NCBI GenBank assembly: GCA_036278735.1
Contig: DASUKM010000056.1
Location: 1 to 49,631, forward strand
Direction: 5' to 3'
Length of the DNA: 49,631 bases
DNA from: DASUKM01 sp036278735
GTDB lineage: Bacteria; Acidobacteriota; Vicinamibacteria; Vicinamibacterales; 2-12-FULL-66-21
Positions within the stretch are counted from its first letter, which is position 1, and each line of letters starts with the position of its first letter. A model generated the notes under the pieces. That model saw only the letters and a program-made list of their open reading frames with translations, was not told the DNA's origin and did no database searches. Shown piece by piece: positions 38,305 through 45,121 of this stretch. A program made the position numbers and the translations under genes.

Positions 38305-38614
38305 GCGAGTGAGCGCCGCGAACGAGCCACGCGAAGCGGCGCGAGGCGGCGAAGCGCCGAGCGAGAGCGCGTGTTGGGGAGTCCGAGGGGCGAAGCCGTC
38401 AGCGGGCGCCGCGAGTGAGCGCCGCGAACGAGCCACGCGAAGCGGCGCGAGGCGGCGAAGCGCCGAGCGAGAGAGCGTGTCGGGCAGTCGAGGGGCGAAG
38501 CCGTCAGAGGGCGCCGCGAGTGAGCGCCGCGAACGAGCCACGCGAAGCGGAGCGAGGCGGCGAAGCGCCGAGCGAGAGAGCGTGTTGGGGAGTCCGAGGG
38601 GCAAAGCCCCTCGG
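38305..38614. repeat. Three tandem ~105-bp GC-rich repeats ending in a hairpin
   Basis: Copies start at 38305, 38411 and 38516, each opening GCGAGTGAGCGCCGCGAACG, giving periods of 106 and 105 bp. They differ by a few substitutions and one or two indels. The third copy ends in a hairpin at 38594-38614 (9-bp stem CCGAGGGGC, loop AAA), which copies 1 and 2 lack because their right arms read GAAGCCGTC. Short open frames here are translations of the repeat and are not credible genes. The 38231-38304 and 38615-38701 flanks hold no gene I can support. Confidence 0.9.
38594..38614. other. Perfect 9-bp stem-loop at end of repeat block
   Basis: CCGAGGGGC and its exact reverse complement flank an AAA loop. 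AT-rich ATAATATT follows rather than a T-run, so it is not a clear rho-independent terminator. It lies between the end of the SBP56 operon and the convergent PD-(D/E)XK gene and could still halt transcription or mark a repeat-family boundary. Confidence 0.6.
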
Positions 38615-38701
38615 ATAATATTGGTTGCGGGGGCGTGCAACCAGCGGTACTTGCAGCTGTGGAGCGGGGCGGCGTGAACGCCGCGACGGACACGGTGTCC
38701 C

Positions 38702-39391
38702 CTACGGCGCTGCGCTGGTGATGCTCCTGCGAAGGTCAGCAATTGATGGCGGTTGGTCACTTGGGAGTGATTTCACGTACTCGACCAAAGGCGCAAGGAA
38801 ACCGCCCCAGAGTTTGAACGAATACTGCGTTGAACATTTCTCTCGCGGTGCGCGCGGGTTCAGGCAGCGGTTGATGTAATCGAGCATAGCTGCTCCTCGG
38901 ATACACCATCGCGGCGGTTCCGGCTCCGAGTCACAACCAGGGCAGCACAGCAGCGCCCGAACTCGTACGCCATCCAATTCAACGCCAGCCCTGACTTGGT
39001 CAAGGGTGGCACCATCCTGTAGGAGTGGAAGCAACCTGTCGACGGTCTCCTTCAGCCGCTCTGGCGGTATCAGACCTGACCAGCGCAAGGCCGAGTCCAA
39101 CGCCCTCGGGTCGGTTCGAAGGCGCTCGTTGAACGACAACGCAGGGGCTGAACTCTTTACTTCGCACAGGAGCAACTCCCGTCGAGCCCCAAGCTCCAGA
39201 AATGAATCAGGAGCAACCTCACGTTCCGACTGGTCGTGAAATGGATGCCACACCGCGACGCAATCGACATCACCATTGTCTTGCTTCCAAACCTCAGAGT
39301 GAAGCACCGATCCCGATGTGAAGAATCCATTGAGTCGAAGATACAGCGTCGTGATGATCTCTGGCAGATCGGTGGGATGAATCTTGTTCAT
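38702..39391 (-). CDS. Putative PD-(D/E)XK nuclease-like protein
   Basis: A 229-aa protein with a restriction-endonuclease-like core: helix LPEIITTLYLRLNGFFTSGS with E11, then D43 in NGDVDCVAVWHP, then E77-V-K79 in RELLLCEVKSS. A Cys-rich stretch follows (LLCCPGCDSEPEPPRWC), perhaps a metal-binding knuckle. No named family is recognised. The ATG overlaps the stop of the HNH gene by one base (TGATG), so the two are translationally coupled and probably form one system. Lower GC than the chromosome to the left. Confidence 0.75.
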   Translation of the reverse strand: MNKIHPTDLPEIITTLYLRLNGFFTSGSVLHSEVWKQDNGDVDCVAVWHPFHDQSEREVAPDSFLELGARRELLLCEVKSSAPALSFNERLRTDPRALDSALRWSGLIPPERLKETVDRLLPLLQDGATLDQVRAGVELDGVRVRALLCCPGCDSEPEPPRWCIRGAAMLDYINRCLNPRAPREKCSTQYSFKLWGGFLAPLVEYVKSLPSDQPPSIADLRRSITSAAP

Positions 39392-39837
39392 CAGATCGAA
39401 TCCCCCTTCGCCCGATTGCAGGTTTCACACAGCAGCTGAATATTGCGCTCCGTGTTGCTGCCGCCCTGAGCGATGGGAATGATGTGGTCGTATTCGAGAC
39501 GATGATCGCTGCCGCACCGAACACACCGGCCCTCGTCTCGGCGCCAGACGAACATGCGAACGCCATCGGGGATCGGTTCCCGGTCTGACGCATGCTTCTT
39601 CTCAAGTTTCTGAAAGAGCTCGATCTCGCGCTGCATCTTGAGGAACGCCTTCTCCTCGCTCAGAACCTTGTGCTTGACGCGCGTTACGATTTCATCCCTC
39701 TGAGCAGTCTCCCATTTCTCGACTTCGACGACCTGGTTCCTGAACACCCAGAACCGCATGCTCGCTTGCCGGCGGCGCTCCTTCTCTTCCCATGTCGTCA
39801 GCCTCTCTGCCTCAAGCTTGTCGCTGTAGTACTTCAA
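39391..39837 (-). CDS. HNH endonuclease (N-terminally truncated frame)
   Basis: From a TTG at 39837 the product is 148 aa: a Glu/Lys/Arg-rich coiled-coil part (1-85) and a C-terminal HNH domain with C105-x2-C108, D117-H118 (RLEYDHIIPIAQGG), N132 and C137-x2-C140-N-x2-K144, a complete catalytic and zinc set. The same frame continues upstream without ATG or GTG to an amber codon at 39910-39912, and that stretch (CEDDASTDAFIQRGNEF) looks protein-like. Beyond the amber the frame continues as another ORF. So the real gene was probably longer, with its N-terminus separated by a nonsense codon and an IS21 insertion. The HNH domain itself is intact. Confidence 0.78.
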   Translation of the reverse strand: MKYYSDKLEAERLTTWEEKERRRQASMRFWVFRNQVVEVEKWETAQRDEIVTRVKHKVLSEEKAFLKMQREIELFQKLEKKHASDREPIPDGVRMFVWRRDEGRCVRCGSDHRLEYDHIIPIAQGGSNTERNIQLLCETCNRAKGDSI

Positions 39838-39999
39838 GATGAACTCGTTGCCGCGCTGAATGAAGGCGTCCGTAGATGCATCGTCTTCGCAGCCGAGCAG
39901 CGGCCCCAGCTACTTCAGCTTGGACGAACGCTCGTACATCAGGACCTTGCGTATGTATTCAAGATCCTTTTCGGTGACCGGCTTCAGTTCGATCTCGAC

Positions 40000-40004
40000 C
40001 GGCA
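40000..40004. repeat. Target-site duplication, left copy (CGGCA)
   Basis: CGGCA directly abuts the TG end of the IS21 element at 40005 and is repeated at 42505-42509 next to the other end. A 5-bp duplication is within the IS21-family range and proves that the element moved here as a unit. Confidence 0.88.
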
Positions 40005-42504
40005 TGCGGGTTCCGTAAATTCTGACCAGATCCTTTCCGGAAATTCTGACCACCTGACGGTCGCCCGACCGGGTCAGACAATCGTCGGAGATTCGGCTTC
40101 CGACGAGGGAAAGGATGATCGACATGCTCAAACGACACGAGATTCAGGTCCTGCGCCGCGCGGAGCACACGTGGAGCGAGATCGCCACGCTCAGCGGCGT
40201 GTCCGAGAAGACCGCCCGGCGGATCGCGGCGGAAAATCCCGTCACTGACATCGACAACGCGGGCGAGCGTGCGCGACGTCAGGTCGGTCGGCCCTCGACG
40301 GTTGAGGCGTATCGCGAGGTGCTGGTGCAGGCGCTGACGGAGAATCCGGCGGTCCGCTCCGTGGAGCTGCTGCACCGGGCGCGCCTGGCGGGCTACGCCG
40401 GCGGCAAGACCGCGTTGTATGGCTTGGCGCAGACGCTGCGGAGTCGGACGGTGGTGCCGTTGGTGCGCTTCGACGGCTTGGCCGGGGAGTTTTCGCAACA
40501 CGACTTCGGCGAGGTGCACGTCGCGTATCACGACGGGACCGAGGAGACGGTCCACTTCTTCGCCTCGCGCTTGAAGTACTCGCGCTGGGCTGAGGTGACG
40601 CGCGTGGCTGATGAGCAAGTAGAGTCGCTCGTGCGCGCGCTGGTCGAGCATCTGGCCGCGTTTGGCGGCATTCCGCTCGTCGCCGTCTTTGATCGGCCGA
40701 AGACCGTCGCGCTGAAATGGGGGCGCGATGGCGTGGTCACCGAATGGAATCCCACGTTTGCGGGCGTGACGCTCGACTTGGGCATGGGCGTCGAGGTGTG
40801 CTGGCCGTATCGGCCGCAGGAGAAGGGCAGCGTCGAGAATCTCGTCGGCTGGGTGAAAGGCTCCTTTTTCAAACAGCGGCGCTTTCTCGATCGCGCCGAC
40901 CTCGAGCGGCAGCTGCGCGAGTGGCTCACCGAGACGAATACCCAGCGCCCCTCGCGGGCGACTGGGGTGCCGCCGGTGACCCGCCTCGCCGAGGAGCGCG
41001 GGCGCTTGCGTCCCTTGAAGATCGCGCCGGCGGATCTCGCCCTGCGCATCCCGGTGAGCGTGTCGCCGACCGGCGTCGTCGTGCATGACGGCCATCCGTA
41101 CTCGATGCCGCCCGACGCGATCGGCTTGCCGGGCACGCTCTATCTCTATCGTGACCGCGTGCGGATCATCGCTGGTCGCTTCAGCGCCGAGCATGCGCGC
41201 CAATTCCAACCGGGCGAGGGCTCGATGCTGCCCGAGCATCGCGTCGAGCGCGTGGCGGCCGTCTCCGGCAAACGCGCTCGCCGCTACCTGCAGCGCCAGC
41301 ATTTGATCGATCTCGGCGCGGTGGCACTGGCCTACCTGACCGAGCTGACGCATCGCCGGCCGCGCACCTGGATTCCGGAGGTCGAGCGCTTGCACGCGCT
41401 CCTGCAAACGCACGGCGACGCCGCGCTTCGGACCGCCTTCGAGCGTGGCCTCGGCGAGCAGGCGATCGGCGCGGAGTACATCGCGCACTATCTCGGTGCC
41501 GCGGTGCCGGCCTTGCTCTTTGACGACGCCACCGCGCCTCCGACCATAAGCGCCTCTCGACTGCCGCGCGCAGGCCGGGTCCAGAGCGCCGCAGGCGCCC
41601 GGAGGGGCGGCGCGCAGCGCCGCCTCTGGACGCGGCCGAGCACGGCGGCATCCTCTCGGCGCGTCGGAGGCCGATGATGATCCCCGATGCTACGGATCTG
41701 GACGCGCTCTTCAAGCGCTTGCACCTCGCCAATGCCCGTCGCGTGTGGCGCGGTCTCGTTGACCGCGCCGAGCGCGAGCGGTGGACGTATCGTGATTTCC
41801 TCGCGCTGCTCGCCACGGAAGAGATCGCGCATCGTCAGCAGACGCGGCTCGCGCGCCTCACGCGCCGCGCACATTTTCCGTTTCTAAAGACGATCGACGA
41901 TTTTAATTTCACCTATCAATCGTCGCTGCGGCTGCAGATGCTCGGCTCGGCGCTGGCCCCGGATTTCGTGACGGAGGGTCGCTCGATCATCTTGGCCGGC
42001 AAACCCGGTCGCGGGAAAACGCACTTGGCGATCGCCATGGCCTACCGCGCGATTCAGAACGGCTTCGATGCCTTCTTCATCACCGCGGCGGCCCTCATCG
42101 ACGACCTCTCGGCGGCGTTTCGCGCCGGAGAGATGGCCCAGGCGCTCCCGACCTACACGCATCCCGGCGTCCTCGTCGTCGACGAAGTGGGCTATCTCAC
42201 GTACGGGACCGACGCCGCCAACATGCTCTTCCACGTCGTCAACGAGCGCCATCGCCGGCATCGTCCGATGATTTTCACGACCAACAAATCGCTCAAGGCC
42301 TGGGGGCGTGTGTTGCATGACGAGGACCTCGCGCACGCCATCATCGATCGCGTGCTCGAGCGCGGGCGGCTCCTCCGGCTGGATGGACCGTCCGTCCGGA
42401 CGCTCCACGTGGACCTTGACGACGCGATGAAAGAGGATTCAGATCAGAGCGACGACCTGGTCAGAATTTCCGGAAAAACAGGGACAGAATTTCCGGAACC
42501 CACA
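40005..42504 (+). mobile_element. Complete IS21-family insertion sequence, 2,500 bp
   Basis: The ends are TGCGGGTTCCGTAAATTCTG (left) and the matching TGTGGGTTCCGGAAATTCTG (right, read inward). Each end carries two copies of TTCCGGAAATTCTGACC-type repeats: left 40011-40027 and 40035-40051, right 42459-42475 and 42482-42498, the multiple terminal repeats typical of IS21. It encodes overlapping istA and istB. Flanking 5-bp direct repeats CGGCA confirm the borders. It is inserted in the HNH operon of the defence-like island, transcribed opposite to it. Confidence 0.96.
40115..41677 (+). CDS. istA: IS21 family transposase IstA
   Basis: A 520-aa DDE transposase. An N-terminal HTH (HTWSEIATLSGVSEKTARRI) binds the terminal repeats. 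The catalytic triad is D130 (SQHDFGEVHV), D193 (VAVFDRPKTV) and E241 (KGSVENLVGWVKG). A C-terminal beta-barrel region follows (VVHDGHPYSMPPDAIGLPGT). The ATG at 40124 has a better placed GGAAAGG site than 40115; either is possible. The Arg/Ala/Ser-rich last 40 residues are unusual and overlap the istB start by four bases (ATGA). All catalytic residues are present, so it may be active. Confidence 0.95.
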   Translation: MIDMLKRHEIQVLRRAEHTWSEIATLSGVSEKTARRIAAENPVTDIDNAGERARRQVGRPSTVEAYREVLVQALTENPAVRSVELLHRARLAGYAGGKTALYGLAQTLRSRTVVPLVRFDGLAGEFSQHDFGEVHVAYHDGTEETVHFFASRLKYSRWAEVTRVADEQVESLVRALVEHLAAFGGIPLVAVFDRPKTVALKWGRDGVVTEWNPTFAGVTLDLGMGVEVCWPYRPQEKGSVENLVGWVKGSFFKQRRFLDRADLERQLREWLTETNTQRPSRATGVPPVTRLAEERGRLRPLKIAPADLALRIPVSVSPTGVVVHDGHPYSMPPDAIGLPGTLYLYRDRVRIIAGRFSAEHARQFQPGEGSMLPEHRVERVAAVSGKRARRYLQRQHLIDLGAVALAYLTELTHRRPRTWIPEVERLHALLQTHGDAALRTAFERGLGEQAIGAEYIAHYLGAAVPALLFDDATAPPTISASRLPRAGRVQSAAGARRGGAQRRLWTRPSTAASSRRVGGR

Positions 42505-42669
42505 CGGCAGGACTCGGACAGGCTCAGATGCCTGCTTGTTGCCAGAGTCAGGTCGTCCGGTGTCCGCGTCTGGATACCGAGCATCAGGAGAGACCGAACG
42601 AACAATCTTCACCTTCATGGGCAGAGTCGACCGGTTCTCATCCTGGTTAGGCCCCACGCATCGGCTTAA
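41674..42669 (+). CDS. istB: IS21 family helper ATPase IstB (reads through the IS end)
   Basis: An AAA+ ATPase that selects the target and activates IstA. Walker A is AGKPGRGKTH (GKPGRGKT at 109-116), Walker B VLVVDEVGYL (166-171). FTTNKSLKAWGRVLHDEDLA with the later AIIDRVLERGRLLRLDG are typical IstB blocks. The frame has no stop inside the element: it translates the right terminal repeats (VRISGKTGTEFPEPT) and about 54 codons of flanking DNA before stopping at 42669. The extra tail is therefore insertion-site specific. Translationally coupled to istA. Confidence 0.93.
   Translation: MMIPDATDLDALFKRLHLANARRVWRGLVDRAERERWTYRDFLALLATEEIAHRQQTRLARLTRRAHFPFLKTIDDFNFTYQSSLRLQMLGSALAPDFVTEGRSIILAGKPGRGKTHLAIAMAYRAIQNGFDAFFITAAALIDDLSAAFRAGEMAQALPTYTHPGVLVVDEVGYLTYGTDAANMLFHVVNERHRRHRPMIFTTNKSLKAWGRVLHDEDLAHAIIDRVLERGRLLRLDGPSVRTLHVDLDDAMKEDSDQSDDLVRISGKTGTEFPEPTRQDSDRLRCLLVARVRSSGVRVWIPSIRRDRTNNLHLHGQSRPVLILVRPHASA
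42505..42509. repeat. Target-site duplication, right copy (CGGCA)
   Basis: Exact repeat of 40000-40004, immediately outside the right end of the IS21 element. Confidence 0.88.
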
Positions 42670-43075
42670 TGCACCAACGAGCCTCTGGCTCCAGACGAAA
42701 ATCCTTCCCACATCTGAGCTCGAACACAACTGGCTCGTCGCCATAAACGTTCGTGACACGCAGAACGGAGGCCTTGCCAGAGACAAGAAGGTCGTGACTC
42801 GCTTTGGAGGACACCTTTAGCTGTTGCCACGCGATGTCGCTTGCTGCAGTTCCTTTCACTTCGAATTGCGTCGGGACGTTCCCATCCAGAAGGACCGCCA
42901 GATCTGCTCCACGAACGGCCGCGACAAACTGACAGCCTGGATGCTTCCGACGAAAGTGCGTTTTGACGATCTCAACGGCGCGCCCGCCAATCTGGTTGCT
43001 CCCCTGGCTTACGGGGAAGCACCTATTGAGACTCGCGAATTCGTCCTGGCTCAATTTCACCCGGAATGTATCCAT
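42647..43075 (-). CDS. Small PD-(D/E)XK nuclease-like protein
   Basis: A 142-aa protein with a compact endonuclease-like core: GGRAVEIVKTHFRRKHPG (E35 in the first helix), D58 in VRGADLAVLLDG, E72-V-K74 in PTQFEVKGTA and Q84/Q85 in IAWQQLKVSS, the order seen in PD-(D/E)XK enzymes with a trailing Gln. It has no separate DNA-recognition domain. It is the first gene of the leftward operon and diverges from the AbiEi-like regulator and methyltransferase. It is therefore a candidate restriction nuclease or a nucleic-acid-processing partner of that methyltransferase. The specific family is not recognised. Confidence 0.75.
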   Translation of the reverse strand: MDTFRVKLSQDEFASLNRCFPVSQGSNQIGGRAVEIVKTHFRRKHPGCQFVAAVRGADLAVLLDGNVPTQFEVKGTAASDIAWQQLKVSSKASHDLLVSGKASVLRVTNVYGDEPVVFELRCGKDFRLEPEARWCIKPMRGA

Positions 43076-43103
43076 GCGCGTGGAGCTCGCTCATGCGGTA
43101 ATA

Positions 43104-43131
43104 TGCTTACAAATACGAATGAGTGTAAGCA
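43104..43131. promoter_or_regulatory. 8-bp inverted repeat (candidate operator) between divergent operons
   Basis: TGCTTACA (43104-43111) and its exact reverse complement TGTAAGCA (43124-43131) flank a 12-bp spacer that contains the ATG of the AbiEi-like regulator gene (43119). A TAATAT -10-like hexamer at 43099-43104 abuts the left arm, so the transcript would have a leader of only a few bases. On the other strand the same region precedes the PD-(D/E)XK gene at 43075. AbiEi-type regulators bind inverted repeats and autorepress, so one site could control both directions. Confidence 0.62.
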
Positions 43132-43751
43132 AAACGGCGCGACGTCGAGGAACCGCCGCAGACGAACTTCTCGGCCTTGCTGAGAGACAGCCTGTCCTGC
43201 GGACCCGCGACGTAGCTCGTCAGGGCATTCACACTAGCACACTGACCCGAATAGCAAAGTCGGGTGTTCTTGAAAAGGTTGGTCCGGGCCGATATCGGCT
43301 GACCAGGAGCGCTCGGACCACCGAGCACCACGACCTGGCGATCGCCACGGCCTCCATCCCAGGGTCTGTGGTCTGCCTGATCTCGGCCCTCCGGTTCCAT
43401 GACATCGGAACGCAGCTTCCAGCCGAAGTCTGGATTGCCGTTCCCCGTGGCACGCGTGTGCCGCGCGTAACGGCACCGCCGCTGAGGGTCATCAACGTTG
43501 CCACAGCCGTGTTTGCTCTTGGCATTGAGGAGCATCGCGTCGAACGCCAGACCGTTCGCGTCTACAGCCTCGCGCGCACGGTTGCGGACTGCTTTCGTTT
43601 CAGGAACAAGATCGGTCTCGACGTCGCGATCGAAGCGCTCACAGTCGCGTGGCGCGGGAAGCGGCTCCGCCTTGACGAACTGGCTCGCATCGCAGAGAAG
43701 CTTCGCGTGCAACACGTGATGCAGCCTTACCTGGAGACGGTAGTCCTGTGA
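43119..43751 (+). CDS. AbiEi-like winged-helix regulator/antitoxin-domain protein
   Basis: A 210-aa protein. The N-terminal winged helix (ADELLGLAERQPVLRTRDVA, HTSTLTRIAKSGVLEKVGPG, RYRLTR) is that of AbiEi-type antitoxins. The remaining part (GSVVCLISALRFHDIGTQLP, VWIAVPRGTRVP, VRVYSLARTVADCFRFRNKI, GLDVAIEALTVAWRGKRL) is the conserved AbiEi C-terminal domain. In AbiE systems this protein represses transcription and antagonises a nucleotidyltransferase toxin. No AbiEii-type toxin gene is present: the next gene, overlapping by four bases, is a DNA methyltransferase. The ATG at 43119 is chosen because it lies at the start of the homologous part and inside an inverted repeat. Confidence 0.86.
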   Translation: MSVSKTARRRGTAADELLGLAERQPVLRTRDVARQGIHTSTLTRIAKSGVLEKVGPGRYRLTRSARTTEHHDLAIATASIPGSVVCLISALRFHDIGTQLPAEVWIAVPRGTRVPRVTAPPLRVINVATAVFALGIEEHRVERQTVRVYSLARTVADCFRFRNKIGLDVAIEALTVAWRGKRLRLDELARIAEKLRVQHVMQPYLETVVL

Positions 43752-45121
43752 AGGGAAGACGTCACGAGACCTTTGACCCTTTCCAACCGATGAATCTTCA
43801 GAGTTCCCTCTACCTCCCCAACGCGAGCGTGGCTATCGAGAAGCGCGGTCCGTCGGCGAGCGTCGGGACCCGCCGCTACTCGAGGTTCGTCGACGAGCTT
43901 CGATCTGCACTCTCGCGCGGTAACTCAACCGGGTTTGCTCCACTGCTCGACGGCCGAGCGGCGGTTCAATGCTTTGCGCTTGTTCACGAGCAGTCGGTGC
44001 GGCGGCTAGGTGCCTTTTTTACACCTTCCAAAGTCGCCCGCAGAATGGTCCGCCGGCTCTCAGTCGATGCGTGGCCCCAATCGACTTTCTTTGACCCTGC
44101 ATGCGGTGCGGCCGATCTCCTTCTCCCGATCGCAGCGAGGCTTCCAATCAAATCGACCGTTTCTGCGACGCTTCGCTATTGGAACAAGCGTCTGTTCGGC
44201 CTCGACATCAGCGCCGAGTTCATTTCGGCAGCCAGACTTCGGCTGGTTCTCTTGGCCGCCAAGCGGGGGGCACGCCTCGACGGCTCCGGCGACAGCCTGG
44301 CCGATCTCCTAACAAACATACGTGTTGGTGATGGGCTCTCAACAACTGGGGAGTATGAGCAGAGCTCCCATATCCTGATGAATCCTCCCTTCGGAAGGGT
44401 CTCAGCTGGGGTTCATCGATGGCGTGAGGGAACGATCACGACTGCTGCGTTGTTCGTAGAACGGGCCGTTCGACTCTCAACGAATGGAACACAAATCGTC
44501 GCTCTACTTCCGGAGGTTCTCCGTACGGGAACCAGTTACGCACACTGGCGGGACCACGTCGGCGCGTTTGCGTCGCGGTCACGACCGCACTCCATCGGCC
44601 TCTTCTCCGAAGCGGCCGACGTGGACGTTTTCATTCAGCGGTTTACTCGGAGGCCAGACAAGAGCACCGTCGGCTCACGTCCCGGTCCCGTGCGTGTCAA
44701 ACACACGATTGGAGACAAGTTTGTTGTGGCCGTCGGCGCTGTCGTGCCTCACAGGGACAAGCAATCTGGCCTCGAGTTCGCGTACCTGCACGCAGGAAAC
44801 ACGGAGGCGTGGTCGGAGATTCAACGGATAGCGGAGAAGCGCAAATTCGACCGTCGCACTTTCACGCCGCCGTTCGTTGTTGTTCGTAGAACTTCACGAC
44901 CTGGAGATCGCCACCGAGCTGTCGCCACGCTGGTGCTCGGAAGTCGGCCGGTTGCAGTCGAGAATCACCTGCTCGTGCTCACGCCGAGACGAGGCGGGGC
45001 GGCGATGTGCCGCGCGTTGGTGAAGGTGCTACGTTCTCCCGGGACCTCTGAGTTCCTGAATCAAACGATGCGCTGTCGACATCTGACCACCGCTAGCGTG
45101 TCTTCTTTGCCTTGGCCTTAA
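43748..45121 (+). CDS. N6-adenine DNA methyltransferase (type I/IIG-like, class gamma)
   Basis: A 457-aa SAM-dependent methyltransferase starting at a GTG that overlaps the regulator stop. It has GAFFTPSKVARRMV (89-101), motif I FDPACGAADLLL (115-126), an acidic motif II-like LFGLDISAEFI, and motif IV NPPF (212-215), the signature of N6-adenine methylation. The C-terminal half (230-457) lacks a recognisable target-recognition or nuclease domain. It pairs with the AbiEi-like regulator in an operon divergent from two PD-(D/E)XK genes and an HNH gene, so it is probably the modification half of an unusual restriction-modification system. Its last 29 bp overlap the convergent HNH gene. Confidence 0.88.
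   Translation: MKGRRHETFDPFQPMNLQSSLYLPNASVAIEKRGPSASVGTRRYSRFVDELRSALSRGNSTGFAPLLDGRAAVQCFALVHEQSVRRLGAFFTPSKVARRMVRRLSVDAWPQSTFFDPACGAADLLLPIAARLPIKSTVSATLRYWNKRLFGLDISAEFISAARLRLVLLAAKRGARLDGSGDSLADLLTNIRVGDGLSTTGEYEQSSHILMNPPFGRVSAGVHRWREGTITTAALFVERAVRLSTNGTQIVALLPEVLRTGTSYAHWRDHVGAFASRSRPHSIGLFSEAADVDVFIQRFTRRPDKSTVGSRPGPVRVKHTIGDKFVVAVGAVVPHRDKQSGLEFAYLHAGNTEAWSEIQRIAEKRKFDRRTFTPPFVVVRRTSRPGDRHRAVATLVLGSRPVAVENHLLVLTPRRGGAAMCRALVKVLRSPGTSEFLNQTMRCRHLTTASVSSLPWP

Larger units (their letters stand above)
39910..42618 (-). pseudogene. Leader ORF of the HNH gene, split by the IS21 element
   Basis: Joining 42618-42505 to 39999-39910 (one copy of the 5-bp target duplication removed) restores an open frame of 67 codons starting MKVKIVRSVSPDARYPDADT and ending VLMYERSSKLK before an amber. 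The restored junction reads RVLPVEIELKPV with the frame kept. The start lies 28 bp after the stop of the upstream PD-(D/E)XK gene, as in an operon. It is in the same frame as the HNH part, so the ancestral product may have been a 241-aa fusion with a sense codon at 39910-39912. If the amber is ancestral, it was a separate small protein. Confidence 0.7.

Noticed and set aside
38305..38614. CRISPR array
   Set aside because: Only three units of 105 bp that are similar over their whole length, with no short repeat alternating with unique spacers.
38594..38614. Rho-independent terminator
   Set aside because: The stem is strong but no T-run follows on either strand.
38615..38680. tRNA-like start (GGTTGCGGGGGC) after the hairpin
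   Set aside because: No anticodon or T-arm sequence follows in either orientation.
38294..38693. Repetitive ORFs on both strands in the repeat block
   Set aside because: Their sequence is only the translated tandem repeat and no start signal is visible.
43119..45121. Standard AbiE toxin-antitoxin pair
   Set aside because: The gene following the AbiEi-like protein has methyltransferase motifs I and IV and not a nucleotidyltransferase motif.
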